DNA of 52,642 nucleotides from an uncultured Rhodospirillales bacterium (GCA_902763185.1 CACWQT010000005.1:68248-120889), one strand, 5' to 3'; shown: positions 26,661-36,787, counted from the stretch's first letter. Notes: generated by a model from the letters alone, not told the origin. Numbers and translations are program-made.

Positions 26661-28046
26661 ATGTTTGACGGATTAACAAATAAATTAAGCGGTATTTTCG
26701 CAAAGCTCGGCTCTCGCGGTATTTTGACCGAAAAAGATATCGAAGACGGCCTGCGCGAGATTCGCTTAGCTTTGTTGGAAGCAGATGTTTCGCTTCCTGT
26801 CGTCAAAGATTTTATGGCACAAGTCAAAGAAAAGGCTTTGGGCGAAAAGGTCATTAAGTCGATTCGCCCAGACCAACAGCTTGTCAAAATTGTTTATGAT
26901 GAATTAGTACGTTTGCTCGGCTCAGATGAAGATACAAGCCTTAACTTCAAAGCTGTTCCGCCGGCAGTGATTATGATGGTCGGTCTCCAAGGTTCCGGTA
27001 AAACCACCACTTCTGCCAAGATTGCCTTGAAACTGAAAAAACACAAACGCGTATTGCTTGCCTCATTAGACATATATCGTCCTGCCGCACAAGAGCAATT
27101 AGCCCAATTAGGCGCACAAGTAGGCGTTGATGTATTACCGATAGTTGCCAAAGAAAAGCCGTTAGAAATTACCAAACGAGCTATTGAGGTCGGGAAAAAA
27201 GGTCTTTATGATGTGCTGATTTTAGATACCGCCGGTCGTCTGCAAATAGATGAAGTTTTAATGGATGAAGTCGCCGCGGTTAAAAAGCTTGCTAACCCGA
27301 CCGAAACTTTGCTTGTGGCAGACGCACTTATCGGTCAGGAAGCTTGCAATGTTGCCAAAGAGTTTAATGAAAAAGTTGGTATTACCGGTCTTGTTCTAAC
27401 CCGTATAGACGGTTCATCAAGAGCCGGTGCCGCACTTTCTATGAAGATGATCTCCGGCGCCCCGATGAAGTTTTTAGGAACCGGTGAAAAGCTTGAAGAT
27501 ATTGAAGAATTTCATGCAGACCGCTTAGCCGGACGCATTTTGGATAAAGGAGATGTCGTCAGTCTTGTTGAAAAGGCCGTTGAAAACATCGACAAAGCCG
27601 AGACAGAAAAAATGGCTAAAAAGATGATGAAAGGTCATTTTGACTTAAATGATATGTTAGCCCAAATGCGTCAAATGCAAAAGTTAGGTTCAATGTCAAG
27701 CATCATGGGAATGCTCCCCGGCCTTGCCAAATACAAAGAGCAAATAGAGTCCGTAGATGCCGACAGTATCGTTAAAAAGCAGGAAGCGATAATCCTCTCC
27801 ATGACCAAACAGGAGCGTCGCAATCCTGATATAATCAAAGCCTCTCGCAAAAAAAGAATTGCCTCAGGCTCTGGTGTGGAAGTTCATGAAGTTAACAAGT
27901 TGCTTAAATCCTATGAGCAAATGTCAACCATGATGAAGAAGATGAGCAAGCTAGGGGGCATGGGCTCTCTGGCCGCTCATTTTATGAAAAAAAGTCCGTT
28001 CGGGGGCAATCCCTTCGGCGGGTTTAATAACAAATTTCCGTTTTAG
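26661..28046 (+). CDS. ffh: Signal recognition particle protein Ffh
   Basis: GTPase that binds signal peptides and 4.5S RNA and targets ribosomes to the inner membrane with FtsY. N domain at the start, G domain with [15 protein letters not shown] near 109 and DTAGRLQ near 191, and a methionine-rich M domain ([20 protein letters not shown] near 329; [20 protein letters not shown] near 420). At 461 aa the length is normal. First gene of ffh-rpsP-rimM-trmD-rplS. Confidence 0.97.
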   Translation: MFDGLTNKLSGIFAKLGSRGILTEKDIEDGLREIRLALLEADVSLPVVKDFMAQVKEKALGEKVIKSIRPDQQLVKIVYDELVRLLGSDEDTSLNFKAVPPAVIMMVGLQGSGKTTTSAKIALKLKKHKRVLLASLDIYRPAAQEQLAQLGAQVGVDVLPIVAKEKPLEITKRAIEVGKKGLYDVLILDTAGRLQIDEVLMDEVAAVKKLANPTETLLVADALIGQEACNVAKEFNEKVGITGLVLTRIDGSSRAGAALSMKMISGAPMKFLGTGEKLEDIEEFHADRLAGRILDKGDVVSLVEKAVENIDKAETEKMAKKMMKGHFDLNDMLAQMRQMQKLGSMSSIMGMLPGLAKYKEQIESVDADSIVKKQEAIILSMTKQERRNPDIIKASRKKRIASGSGVEVHEVNKLLKSYEQMSTMMKKMSKLGGMGSLAAHFMKKSPFGGNPFGGFNNKFPF

Positions 28047-28084
28047 ACGGGATAAACGAAACAAATAATTTAGAAAGGAAAAAA

Positions 28085-28531
28085 ATGACAGTTCGTATCA
28101 GACTTTCTCGCGGTGGATCAAAAAAGCACCCATACTATCGCGTTGTAGCAGCAGACCAAAGAGCTCCTCGTGACGGTAGATTTATTGAAAGATTGGGTTC
28201 TTATAATCCATTGTTACCGAAAGATCATCAAGAAAGATTAGTTCTTGATGTAGAAAAAGTAAAAGCTTGGTTGCAAAAGGGCGCACAACCGACCGAAAGA
28301 TTGCAAAAGTTATTTTCAAACTTAGGTCTTTGTGAAGCACCGAAGTTACATGACCAACCAAAGAAATCTGCTCCAAAAGCCAAAGCTATGGAGAGAATTA
28401 AAGAAAAAGAAGAAAAAGCCAAAGCCGCTGCTGAGGCTGCAGCCGCCGCTGAAGCTGAGGCAAAAGCTGCCGCAGAGGCCGCTAAAGCTGAAGCTGCTGC
28501 ACCTGCAGAAGAAGCACCTGCTGAAGCATAA
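28085..28531 (+). CDS. rpsP: Small ribosomal subunit protein bS16
   Basis: 30S assembly protein. The S16 core ([20 protein letters not shown], residues 4-23; [13 protein letters not shown]) covers about 85 residues. Beyond it is a tail of about 60 residues made almost only of Lys, Glu and Ala with a predicted long helix, making the protein 148 aa against about 80-100 in most bacteria. Such tails occur in alphaproteobacterial S16. A good AGAAAGGA site precedes the ATG. Confidence 0.96.
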   Translation: MTVRIRLSRGGSKKHPYYRVVAADQRAPRDGRFIERLGSYNPLLPKDHQERLVLDVEKVKAWLQKGAQPTERLQKLFSNLGLCEAPKLHDQPKKSAPKAKAMERIKEKEEKAKAAAEAAAAAEAEAKAAAEAAKAEAAAPAEEAPAEA

Positions 28532-28577
28532 TTTTTCTGATTTGAATTTTATGTTTATGTTGCAAAAGGTAACTTAA

Positions 28578-29111
28578 ATGAGTGAAAAGAGAGTTTGTTT
28601 AGGAAAGATTGTCGGTGTGCACGGCATCAAAGGCGAGGTCAAAGTCAAAAGCTATACCGCTGTTGATAAAAACATCGCATCCTACGGCACACTTGAAGAT
28701 AATTTCGGCAAACAACAATTTGAGCTCAAAGTGACCGGACACTCAAAAGATTTACTTCGTGTCAAAATATCAGGCGTTGATGACCGTACCACGGCAGAGG
28801 GCTTGATAGGTAAAGATCTTTATGCACCGCGAGGTGTGTTGCCTGAGCTAAAAAATGAAGACGTCTATTATGAGGCGGATTTAATCGGGCTTAAGGTGCT
28901 TGATGAACAAAATAACGAGGTTGCCAAAGTGATAGGTTTTTATAACTTCGGTGCCGGTGATATTTTAGAAATCAAGCTCAAAACCGGACGTGCAGAAATG
29001 ATACCTTTTAACAAAGGCTATGTTCCGACAATAAATCTTGATGAGGGCTATATTATTGTTGCGTCATTAACAATGCGTTTTCTTGAGGATGACGAGGGCG
29101 CGCCATGCTAA
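28578..29111 (+). CDS. rimM: Ribosome maturation factor RimM
   Basis: Binds S19 and helps mature the 30S head. N-terminal RimM domain (CLGKIVGVHGIKGEVKVKSY, 7-26) and C-terminal PRC-barrel (YYEADLIGLKVLDEQNNEVA, near 96; FNKGYVPTINLDEGYI near 150) are visible. 177 aa is normal. Its stop is inside the start of trmD (ATGCTAA), a seven-nt overlap. Confidence 0.95.
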   Translation: MSEKRVCLGKIVGVHGIKGEVKVKSYTAVDKNIASYGTLEDNFGKQQFELKVTGHSKDLLRVKISGVDDRTTAEGLIGKDLYAPRGVLPELKNEDVYYEADLIGLKVLDEQNNEVAKVIGFYNFGAGDILEIKLKTGRAEMIPFNKGYVPTINLDEGYIIVASLTMRFLEDDEGAPC

Positions 29112-29797
29112 AGGTTAAAGTCTTAACCATATTTCCGGAGATATTTCCGGGGTTTTTGGGTTATTCATTAACCGGCAAAGCGCTTGAAGAGGATAAATGG
29201 AGCTTAACCGCGGTCAATATTCGTGACTATGCTTTTGATAAGCATAAATCCGTAGATGACACACCATGTGGCGGCGGTGCGGGGATGATTATGCGGCCGG
29301 ACGTTTTAGGTCGGGCAATAGAGGCTAATCATACCACAGGTAAGATAATTTATATGTCACCTAAGGGCACACCATTTACCCAAAAAAAAGCTCATGAACT
29401 ATCTCAAGAAAGCGAATTAACCATTATCTGTGGTCGGTTTGAAGGCATAGATGAACGCGTCATTGAAGCTTATAACATAGAAGAGATAAGTATCGGTGAT
29501 TACATCTTAACCGGCGGCGAGCAGGCTGCTCAAATAATGTTAGATGCCGTTGTTCGCTTGCTCCCCGGCGTATTGGGTAATGAGGACTCTCTTTCAGATG
29601 AGAGTTTTGAAAATTATCTTTTGGAATATCCGCAATACACGCGTCCGATAGAGTGGTGCGGAAGGGTAGTTCCGGAGGTCTTGCTTTCCGGACATCATCA
29701 AAAGATAGAAGAATGGCGCAAAGATAAAGCTATTGCAACCACAACAGCCAAACGACCTGACTTGATGAAAAAATATCTTGATTCTCAAAATAGTTAG
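29105..29797 (+). CDS. trmD: tRNA (guanine-N1)-methyltransferase
   Basis: Makes m1G37 in tRNAs, preventing +1 frameshifts. SPOUT-class knot residues are present: CGRFEGIDERVIE near 119 and SIGDYILTGGEQAAQIMLDA near 139, followed by LLPGVLGNEDSLSDESF. At 230 aa the length is normal. Translationally coupled to rimM by overlap. Confidence 0.97.
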   Translation: MLKVKVLTIFPEIFPGFLGYSLTGKALEEDKWSLTAVNIRDYAFDKHKSVDDTPCGGGAGMIMRPDVLGRAIEANHTTGKIIYMSPKGTPFTQKKAHELSQESELTIICGRFEGIDERVIEAYNIEEISIGDYILTGGEQAAQIMLDAVVRLLPGVLGNEDSLSDESFENYLLEYPQYTRPIEWCGRVVPEVLLSGHHQKIEEWRKDKAIATTTAKRPDLMKKYLDSQNS

Positions 29798-29835
29798 GTA
29801 TATAAAGTAAAAAATTTTATAAAAAGGTAAAACTG

Positions 29836-30219
29836 ATGAACATTTTAGAAAACATTGAAAAAGAGCAAGTTGCCAAGTTGACGGAAGGTAAATCTATTCC
29901 TTCTTTCAAAGCCGGTGACACCCTTAAAGTTCACACCAAAGTTAAAGAAGGTGATCGTGAACGTATTCAGATTTACGAAGGCGTTTGCATCGCTCGCAAG
30001 AACGATGGTTTGAATTCATCATTTACGGTTCGTAAGATTTCTTTTGGTGAAGGCGTAGAGCGTGTATTCCCGCTTTATTCTCCAAACGTTGCCAAAATCG
30101 AAGTTGTTCGTATCGGTAAGGTAAGAAGAGCCAAATTATACTTCTTGCGTGCTTTGCGCGGTCGTTCTGCTCGTATTGCTGACGATTTGTCCGCCCAAAC
30201 CAAAGCAAACAAAGACTAA
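29836..30219 (+). CDS. rplS: Large ribosomal subunit protein bL19
   Basis: 50S protein at the 30S-50S interface. The L19 sequence is seen throughout: [20 protein letters not shown] near 24, [20 protein letters not shown] near 49, and [20 protein letters not shown] near 78. 127 aa is normal. Last gene of the rpsP operon, followed by a strong terminator. Confidence 0.97.
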   Translation: MNILENIEKEQVAKLTEGKSIPSFKAGDTLKVHTKVKEGDRERIQIYEGVCIARKNDGLNSSFTVRKISFGEGVERVFPLYSPNVAKIEVVRIGKVRRAKLYFLRALRGRSARIADDLSAQTKANKD

Positions 30220-30241
30220 GGCATTGCTCATAGGTAATATT

Positions 30242-30275
30242 AAAACCCCCGCCGAATTAACGCGGGGGTTTTAGT
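30242..30275 (+). terminator. Intrinsic terminator of the rpsP-rplS operon
   Basis: Eleven-bp stem AAAACCCCCGC/GCGGGGGTTTT with a 9-nt loop. Confidence 0.88.
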
Positions 30276-30291
30276 TTGTCAAAATTAAATC

Positions 30292-30319
30292 TTGTTTTTT
30301 TTATTTATTTGCCTATAAT
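30292..30319 (+). promoter_or_regulatory. Promoter of a small gene
   Basis: TTGTTT and consensus TATAAT, 16 nt apart, about 50 nt before the 73-aa gene. Confidence 0.55.
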
Positions 30320-30370
30320 AATACACAATATATAGTGTTTTATCAGTATAATTATAAATAAAAATTGCTT

Positions 30371-30592
30371 ATGTCGCAGAGTATTAACAAAAAAATTGAT
30401 TTTCTGAAGGATTGTGAGGCTCATCACCAAGCAGTTCAGAACCACCGAGAACGAGTAATGGCTCAACACATGGGGCATATGGACCGTGTCTTAGCAAGTA
30501 AAGAAGCGTATCGTCAGTATCGACAAACGGGTAATCCCGCCGAAATTAACAGGCTCAAAAATCTGGGCATTTGGGTGGATACAGTCCTGTAA
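30371..30592 (+). CDS. Small hypothetical protein, 73 aa
   Basis: Not recognised. Highly charged and helical, rich in His, Gln and Arg (residues 14-50: AHHQAVQNHRERVMAQHMGH and following), with no membrane segment. No clear Shine-Dalgarno precedes the ATG (a TTG two codons upstream is also in frame). A good promoter before it and a strong terminator after it argue that the unit is real; it could also be a small RNA gene. Confidence 0.5.
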   Translation: MSQSINKKIDFLKDCEAHHQAVQNHRERVMAQHMGHMDRVLASKEAYRQYRQTGNPAEINRLKNLGIWVDTVL

Positions 30593-30631
30593 ACAATCTG
30601 ATCGGATACTAAAAAGAGAATGCTCTAAATT

Positions 30632-30671
30632 AAAACTCCGCCTAAGGTCATTAACCTTAAGCGGAGTTTTT
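30632..30671. terminator. Bidirectional intrinsic terminator
   Basis: Ten-bp AAAACTCCGC/GCGGAGTTTT stem, one mismatch, then TAAGG/CCTTA with a 7-nt loop. It lies between the convergent 73-aa gene and the DsbA-like gene. Confidence 0.88.
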
Positions 30672-30685
30672 GATTTTACAGAATA

Positions 30686-31618
30686 TTACTTCAAGCTGTT
30701 AATCTTATTTTGCAAATCCTGAAGACTACGTCCGCCGAAGTTTTCTCCATTGATAAGTATTGCCGGCACGCCGTTAATCCCCAATACTTGCGAGAGGGCA
30801 TCAATATCCTGAACACCGCGACGAATGCTCTTTTCTTCAATCATCTTTTGGATTTCATCAATATTTAAGCCCTCATCAACAAGAATTTTATTGATTTCTT
30901 CCTCGTTCATATTAGGCAACGTCATAATCCCGTTAAACACCTCTTTAAATTTACCTTTCTTCGCAGCAGCAATAGAAACCTTTGCCGCGTATGGAGAGTG
31001 TTCGCTGATAAAGAATAACGGGTTAAAAACAAATCTGACATCGGGATTGTCTTTCATCAACTGAGACATAACCGGCGCCAATGCTTTGCAGTGACCGCAG
31101 GCAAAGTCAAAGAACTCAATCACTGTGACTTTTGCATCTTTCGGTCCGACAGAAGGGGATATTTCATTATTTTTCATCTCATCCCAATGGTCAAGATAGA
31201 TTTTGTTTGAATCTTCTTCTGCCTTTTCTTCCGTTTCTTTGGATTCTTTGTCATCACCCGCTACGCTTTTATTCTTAAATACATCTGTGCCAGCCAAAAT
31301 TTCTGCAACTGCATTAGCGTTATGACGAATGTAATCATCTAACAGTGCCGGATTATTTGCCAAGTAATCGTTGATTTTAGCACCTAATTCTTCGTCAGAA
31401 ACCATCGTAAAGTTTTTAATTGTTGCCCCGAAACTGTCATCTTTGGCAATAACTTCCAAAATTTGATGTGAATTATTGCTGATATACTTTTCAATTTGCT
31501 GATGAAGCTGCTGTTCATCCATAAAAGTATTCTTTGTCTGTCCGTTAGCATAAATCACCGCTCCGGCACCTAATGCACCCAGAGCCACAACAGCCAAAGC
31601 ACTAACTATCTTATTCAT
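30686..31618 (-). CDS. DsbA-family thiol-disulfide protein (CGHC)
   Basis: Periplasmic, membrane-tethered or secreted: N-terminal hydrophobic segment (about 5-23), then a helical extension of about 125 residues with a Lys/Glu linker. A thioredoxin-fold domain follows, with active site CGHC (in EFFDFACGHCKAL) and cis-proline loop GVPAILING. Similar to the Com1/DsbG-like COG1651 proteins. The ATG with GGGAG upstream is chosen; an in-frame start ten codons earlier has none. Probably a disulfide oxidase or isomerase. A paralogue lies next to it on the same strand. Confidence 0.87.
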   Translation of the reverse strand: MNKIVSALAVVALGALGAGAVIYANGQTKNTFMDEQQLHQQIEKYISNNSHQILEVIAKDDSFGATIKNFTMVSDEELGAKINDYLANNPALLDDYIRHNANAVAEILAGTDVFKNKSVAGDDKESKETEEKAEEDSNKIYLDHWDEMKNNEISPSVGPKDAKVTVIEFFDFACGHCKALAPVMSQLMKDNPDVRFVFNPLFFISEHSPYAAKVSIAAAKKGKFKEVFNGIMTLPNMNEEEINKILVDEGLNIDEIQKMIEEKSIRRGVQDIDALSQVLGINGVPAILINGENFGGRSLQDLQNKINSLK

Positions 31619-31698
31619 ATCATACTCCCAAAAAATGAAATCTGCCAAACACTATATCATTTCAAAAGATTTATGCAATCATTTTTTTATTATCCGAT

Positions 31699-31724
31699 AA
31701 AAAACGGGGCTGTTGCCAACCCCG
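31699..31724 (-). terminator. Intrinsic terminator between the DsbA-like genes
   Basis: On the minus strand, CGGGG/CCCCG stem followed by six T, 23 nt after the stop of the upstream paralogue. The two paralogues are therefore at least partly separate units. Confidence 0.75.
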
Positions 31725-31746
31725 CTTTAACAAAATCTGATAAATA

Positions 31747-32487
31747 TTATTTCAATTTATCAATAGCCGCTTGGATCGGACCTTCATCAATAGCAACCAA
31801 AGATTCGCCATTGATAATCAAAGTCGGAACGCCACGAACTTCAACTTTTTGTGACAAATCGGCAATTGCAGAAAGTGCCTTTTTGATTTCATCACTTTCC
31901 ATAATTTCTTTTGTCTTTTTAACATCAAGTCCGGCTTTCTTCAAAATTTCATCAATTACTTCAGAAGTAACTTGACCGTCATGTGTTAAGAAAGCTTCAT
32001 AAACTTCCAAGAACTTACCTTGCTTGTTAGCAGCCAAAGCAGCCTTAGCAATCGGCATAGAACCTAAGAAAGTAACCGGTTTAAATACAAACTTAACATC
32101 TTTGTTGTTCTTAATAACTTTCATCAACTCAGGAGCCAAACGTTTGCAGTAACCGCAGTTGAAATCAAAGAATTCAACAATGGTAATTTTTGCATTCTTC
32201 GGCCCGATAAACGGAGAGTTATCAGCTTCGCTTAATTCTTTCCAGTTAGACTTGTAATTTTCGGCAACACGCTTCAAAGCTTCTTCTTGCTCTTGCTGAG
32301 CAGCTAATTCCAAAGCCTCACGGATTTTAGATGGATGTTCAATTAAATAATCTTCTATCGCTTGATTCAAATCTTGTGAACCTGCTTTGGGTGAAGAATT
32401 GCCGGAAACATGGGCTGCCAAAGCAACAGAAACCACGACACTGGCAATCACAGAAATTAAAATAGTGATAATATTATCTTTTTGCAT
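31747..32487 (-). CDS. DsbA-family thiol-disulfide protein (CGYC)
   Basis: N-terminal signal-anchor (about 6-25), a helical region (residues 40-80), and a thioredoxin fold with active site CGYC in EFFDFNCGYCKRL and cis-Pro loop GVPTLIING. It shares the domain order of its neighbour but lacks the long acidic linker (246 aa). The start with AAGGA nine nt upstream is preferred to an ATG three codons earlier that overlaps the site. Likely oxidises or reshuffles disulfides in envelope proteins. Confidence 0.88.
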   Translation of the reverse strand: MQKDNIITILISVIASVVVSVALAAHVSGNSSPKAGSQDLNQAIEDYLIEHPSKIREALELAAQQEQEEALKRVAENYKSNWKELSEADNSPFIGPKNAKITIVEFFDFNCGYCKRLAPELMKVIKNNKDVKFVFKPVTFLGSMPIAKAALAANKQGKFLEVYEAFLTHDGQVTSEVIDEILKKAGLDVKKTKEIMESDEIKKALSAIADLSQKVEVRGVPTLIINGESLVAIDEGPIQAAIDKLK

Positions 32488-32626
32488 AATTCTCATTCCT
32501 TAAAAAATGTTATAACGCTTAAAAAATATCTAAAAAAAAAATAAATGCAAGGCAAAATAAAAATATGTTGACAAAGAACCGAAACTTTAAAAAAATACTG
32601 ACGAGGGATGAATAGAAAGGAAGCAG

Positions 32627-33286
32627 ATGTTTAACTTAAAGATATCATTATTTGCGCGCACACGTGAGTTGGAACATTTAATTGACCGTCAACACGATAA
32701 AATTATAGAGATGGCGATGATGTTTAAAGATGCCATAGACATATATTTGAAAGAAAAACGAAGTGAAAGCTATCGCCAAACCAGTAAAAAGATAAAAACC
32801 ATTGAGCAAGAGTCGGATAGGATTCGCCGAGATATAGAGCGTCGTCTATATGAACAGAACCTAATTCCTGATATGCGCGGCAGTATTTTGCAGTTGGTTG
32901 AAAACTTAGACAAGGTGGTTAATTTGTTTGATGAAGTGGCGCACAAATTTTATATAGAACGCCCTGATATTCCGGAAAAATATCACAATCAGCTAAAGAA
33001 ACTTGTTCGTGAGGTCTCGGATTGCGCCGAAAATATGGCAATTTCTTCGCGCGCTTTTTTTAGAGATTTAGTGACCTTACGCGACTATTCCAAAAAAGTT
33101 TATTTACTGGAGCATCAGAGCGATAAAACTTCCGCTCAGTTAAGAAATGATGTTTTTGATTCTGATTTGGAATTGGCGCAAAAAATTCAAATCAATACCT
33201 TTGTCGAAGAAGTGGCCGATATTGCCGATCTTGCGGAAGACTGCATTGACGCATTGTTGATTTTTGCCATTAAACGGGAAATATAG
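32627..33286 (+). CDS. DUF47/PhoU-like phosphate transport accessory protein
   Basis: All-helical protein of 219 aa with the DUF47 pattern: acidic metal-binding helices EQESDRIRRDIERRL (about 64-78) and LVENLDKVVNLFDEVAHK (about 90-107). These proteins resemble PhoU and are nearly always encoded with a Pit-type phosphate permease, which starts three nt after this stop. It probably controls that transporter at the inner membrane. Confidence 0.9.
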   Translation: MFNLKISLFARTRELEHLIDRQHDKIIEMAMMFKDAIDIYLKEKRSESYRQTSKKIKTIEQESDRIRRDIERRLYEQNLIPDMRGSILQLVENLDKVVNLFDEVAHKFYIERPDIPEKYHNQLKKLVREVSDCAENMAISSRAFFRDLVTLRDYSKKVYLLEHQSDKTSAQLRNDVFDSDLELAQKIQINTFVEEVADIADLAEDCIDALLIFAIKREI

Positions 33287-33289
33287 TCA

Positions 33290-34342
33290 ATGCTCACTTA
33301 CCTTTTCTTTTTATCAAGCGGTTTATTTTTAGGGTGGTCAATGGGGGCCAATGATGCCTCTAACATTTTTGGCACTGCAGTCGGCACCAAGATGTTACGT
33401 TTTTCGGTTGCCGCCCTGATTGCCAGCATATTTATAACTTTAGGCTCGGTCATTAGCGGACAGAACACTGCCGATACATTAAATACTTTAGGTAGCATTA
33501 ACGCTCTTCCAGCGGCTTTTGCCGTTTCTTTATCTTCAGCCTTAGCTGTTTTTTTAATGCTAAAATCGGGCATCAGCGTTTCCATTTCTCAAGCCATCGT
33601 CGGCGGTATTGTCGGCTGGAACTTATATACCGATAACCCGACCGATATGACTGCATTAACCAAAATTTGCAGCTCTTGGGTAATCTGCCCGATTATCTCG
33701 GGGATAATTGCCGTCTGTTTGTATCTGGGGCTTAAAAAACTTTTGCATTATAATAAAATGCATATTTTATGGCAAGATTGGATTGTCCGTATCGGTATGA
33801 TTCTAACCACGGCTTTAGGTGGCTATGCCTTGGGTGCAAATAATATGGCAAACGTTGTCGGCGTGTTTATCGATTCGTGTATTTTTACGCCGATAAAACT
33901 AGGTAATTTTTATACTTTAAGTAGCGTGCAGGTGCTATTTTTATTAGGTGGCATAGCTGCAAGCGTCGGCGTATTTACTTATTCTAAACGAGCCATCAAA
34001 AATGTCGGTAAAAATCTGTTAGCCTTTTCTCCGATAGTCGCGTGGATTGTCATCTTATCACAATCACTTGTATTAATAATGTTTTCCTCAAGTTCTTTTG
34101 CCGCATTTTTAACCTCACTTCATTTACCACCGTTGCCGGCCGTTCCTGTTTCAAGCACGCAGGCAGTGCTAGGTGCTATTGTCGGTATTGGCTTAGCCAA
34201 AGGTGGCAAAGGTATCAAATGGAATTTGGTGCTAAAACTAATGTCCGGATGGGTGACATCCCCTTTAATCGCTTTAGTACTGAGCTACATCACCTTATCC
34301 TTTATGGAAAATGTTTTTAGGCAAACCATTATCATACCCTAG
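33290..34342 (+). CDS. pit: Inorganic phosphate transporter, PiT family
   Basis: Polytopic permease for phosphate or metal-phosphate driven by an ion gradient. The two inverted PiT signatures are seen: GANDASN near 20 and GANNMANVVG near 182, with about ten hydrophobic helices over 350 aa. The short central loop is typical of the compact bacterial form. Encoded with the DUF47 gene, three nt apart. Confidence 0.92.
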   Translation: MLTYLFFLSSGLFLGWSMGANDASNIFGTAVGTKMLRFSVAALIASIFITLGSVISGQNTADTLNTLGSINALPAAFAVSLSSALAVFLMLKSGISVSISQAIVGGIVGWNLYTDNPTDMTALTKICSSWVICPIISGIIAVCLYLGLKKLLHYNKMHILWQDWIVRIGMILTTALGGYALGANNMANVVGVFIDSCIFTPIKLGNFYTLSSVQVLFLLGGIAASVGVFTYSKRAIKNVGKNLLAFSPIVAWIVILSQSLVLIMFSSSSFAAFLTSLHLPPLPAVPVSSTQAVLGAIVGIGLAKGGKGIKWNLVLKLMSGWVTSPLIALVLSYITLSFMENVFRQTIIIP

Positions 34343-34351
34343 GAGATATCA

Positions 34352-35863
34352 ATGTCGCTTTTAAAGACCTTATATCAAAAGTTGCCGCCGGTTCTATTGC
34401 TGACGCATTTGGCGTTAGGGCTGATATATTGTCTTTATGTTGTTTGGTTTACAGATACCTTAGGTGGAGACACGCTAGAACATATCCATTGCTCGTGGTT
34501 GGTTTATGCCAATTTTGTGCCGTATCAGGATTTCTTTCAACATCATAATCCATTGCTGTGGTATTTGTTTGCGCCTTTTGTCGGGCTTCACGCCAAAGGG
34601 CTTGATGATAATCTTATAACCGCCGGTGTGTTGACCGCTGCCATTTTGGTATCGTTCTTAAACTACCTTTATTTATACCTTATCACCTCAAGGTTTTTGA
34701 CTGATAAATTAGGTGGTATCACAGCCGCTGCGATTGCGTTTACCCCGTATGTCGTGCTTTCGGTTATTCATTTCAGACCGGATAACTTTATGATGACGGC
34801 TTTTTTTGCCGGTCTTTATTACTACTTTTGCTATATCAAAGACAAAAAGCTCTGGCAGTTAAGCTTAGCGTTCCTTCTGTTCTGGTGTTCATTTATGTTT
34901 TTGCAAAAGATTGTGTTTACGCTGGCGCTTTTAGGCGTGATTACATTCGTTTTACTTTATTATAAAAAAATTCGCTTATCAGACCTGTTGTATGCACTAA
35001 TGCTTCCGGCTGTTTTAAGCCTCGGGTTTGTTGCATATTTAATCTACCACGATATTTTATGGATATGGTATCAATCCAATTTTATCTTTAACTTACACAT
35101 TCCCGAATTATTCACTGACCGCCGTATCGGTATCATTTGGCCGGAGTTGCAGCTATTATTGACTGGGTCTGTATTAGCACTTATTTTCTGTTCTAAAGGA
35201 AGTAACGTTTATTTCAAAATCTTGGCGATAATTTTTATCTCCGAAGCCTTGCAACGCTTGTTGTATTTCTCGGCATTTGCCTATTATTTTTATCTTTTGA
35301 TATATACCGCCTCAATTTTAAGCGCTGTCTTTTTAAGTCGCTGCATATTCAAGCGCGCTTATGTTTCAACCTATGTCTTAGCAATAGCCTTGTTTACTTG
35401 TATGTATAAACCGGCGATATACGAGGGCAACATCGGCAATCGGGTAGGGCGTTTTTACGAACCGCTTAATAAGCAGATTGTGCGTCGCACCACGCCTTGC
35501 GATTATGTCTTAAACGGAGACGGCACGATTTATAATTTATATAACCGTGACCCGCATTATTACTGGAATTTACTGGGGCAAATGGATGTCATCGGTGCCA
35601 AAGTCGGTATCCGCCCCTTAATGAACATCAATCAGGTAATAGAAACAAAGAAACCTAAAATCATCAATGTCAAACCTTATTATGACAAATACGCTAAAGA
35701 GCGTGGGTATGATATCATTGTTCATCTTCCCGATATGAATATGATAAATCTTTATTACAAACCGCTTGATCCGGATTCTGATTTATACATCTTAAAGCCG
35801 GAGTTTGCACCGGTTAAATGCGAGGTGGACTATAAAAAGAGATATTACAACGCGCACGACTAG
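34352..35863 (+). CDS. GT-C fold membrane glycosyltransferase (GT39/ArnT-like)
   Basis: Ten or more transmembrane helices with the GT-C first periplasmic loop: GGDTLEHIHCSWLVYANFV near 37, with acidic Asp and Glu, then YQDFFQHHNPLLWYLF. Such enzymes move sugars from polyprenyl phosphate to lipids or proteins. The last 130 residues form a soluble domain. GGAG precedes the ATG, nine nt after pit. The stop overlaps the convergent htpX stop. Substrate unknown; a role in envelope glycans fits the nearby island. Confidence 0.8.
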   Translation: MSLLKTLYQKLPPVLLLTHLALGLIYCLYVVWFTDTLGGDTLEHIHCSWLVYANFVPYQDFFQHHNPLLWYLFAPFVGLHAKGLDDNLITAGVLTAAILVSFLNYLYLYLITSRFLTDKLGGITAAAIAFTPYVVLSVIHFRPDNFMMTAFFAGLYYYFCYIKDKKLWQLSLAFLLFWCSFMFLQKIVFTLALLGVITFVLLYYKKIRLSDLLYALMLPAVLSLGFVAYLIYHDILWIWYQSNFIFNLHIPELFTDRRIGIIWPELQLLLTGSVLALIFCSKGSNVYFKILAIIFISEALQRLLYFSAFAYYFYLLIYTASILSAVFLSRCIFKRAYVSTYVLAIALFTCMYKPAIYEGNIGNRVGRFYEPLNKQIVRRTTPCDYVLNGDGTIYNLYNRDPHYYWNLLGQMDVIGAKVGIRPLMNINQVIETKKPKIINVKPYYDKYAKERGYDIIVHLPDMNMINLYYKPLDPDSDLYILKPEFAPVKCEVDYKKRYYNAHD

Positions 35864-36702
35864 CGGCAGAGTTTTGCGAGTGCTTTAATTCTATCCTCTG
35901 TTTTTGGGTGGGTGCGGAACAGATTTCCCAATCCCCGCAAGCCGCTGAACGGATTAACGATAAACATATGTTCTGTTGCAGGCCTTGCCGTATTATTAAA
36001 CGGAATAGTCTTGCTTCCGTTCTCCAATTTTTGCAATGCACTCATCAGATATTGCGGATTACCCGAAAATTTAGCACCAGCCTCATCAGCCATATATTCA
36101 CGTCTGCGAGAGATAGTCATTTGGATAATCACGGCAGCAATCGGTGCCAAAACACTGACTAACAGCGCAAGCTTGCTCACGCGACATTGCTGATTATTTC
36201 GACCGGTTCTCACCCCAAACATCCTGATGATATTGGTAATTGCACCGGCAAAGACAGCAGCAATCGTGCTGATAAGAATATCTCGGTGTTGAATGTGCCC
36301 CAACTCATGCCCCAAAACACCCCTGAGTTCATCATCAGTCATCATATCAAGTAAACCTTCGGTGCAGGCAACAGCCGCGTGCTTAGGGTTACGTCCGGTC
36401 GCAAAAGCATTCGGTTGCTGTTCCGGCACAATATAAACGCGAGGCATTGGCAACTCGGCGCGTTCAGCAAGTTCTCTGACAATTTTATAGAGTCTGGGAT
36501 TATCTTTCTCCTTAACCTCTTTGCATTTGTAGGCTTTAATTACCATTTTATCTGAGAACCAATAACTGTATAAGCTCAATACCGCAGCAACTCCAAAGCC
36601 GATAAGCGCACCTTGTTCATTACCAAACATCCGACCGACTTCTGTAAAAAGCCAAATTAACAAAAAAATCAACAATCCCGTCTTAAAATTATTACTCAGC
36701 AT
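35860..36702 (-). CDS. htpX: Protease HtpX homologue
   Basis: Zinc metalloprotease of family M48B that removes damaged membrane proteins. Two N-terminal helices, the zinc motif HELGH near 124 in GHELGHIQHRDI, two further helices, and the third ligand region EYMADEAGAKFSGNP near 192. 280 aa is normal. The ATG with GGAAAGGA upstream is chosen; the open frame runs 19 codons further from an ATG with no site. Confidence 0.94.
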   Translation of the reverse strand: MLSNNFKTGLLIFLLIWLFTEVGRMFGNEQGALIGFGVAAVLSLYSYWFSDKMVIKAYKCKEVKEKDNPRLYKIVRELAERAELPMPRVYIVPEQQPNAFATGRNPKHAAVACTEGLLDMMTDDELRGVLGHELGHIQHRDILISTIAAVFAGAITNIIRMFGVRTGRNNQQCRVSKLALLVSVLAPIAAVIIQMTISRRREYMADEAGAKFSGNPQYLMSALQKLENGSKTIPFNNTARPATEHMFIVNPFSGLRGLGNLFRTHPKTEDRIKALAKLCR

Positions 36703-36787
36703 CGTAGTTCCTTTCCAAAATATATAACGCTCAATACCCCCATTCGCCCAAATATGCAAGAAAATAATTTTCCCCGATAATTTGCCG

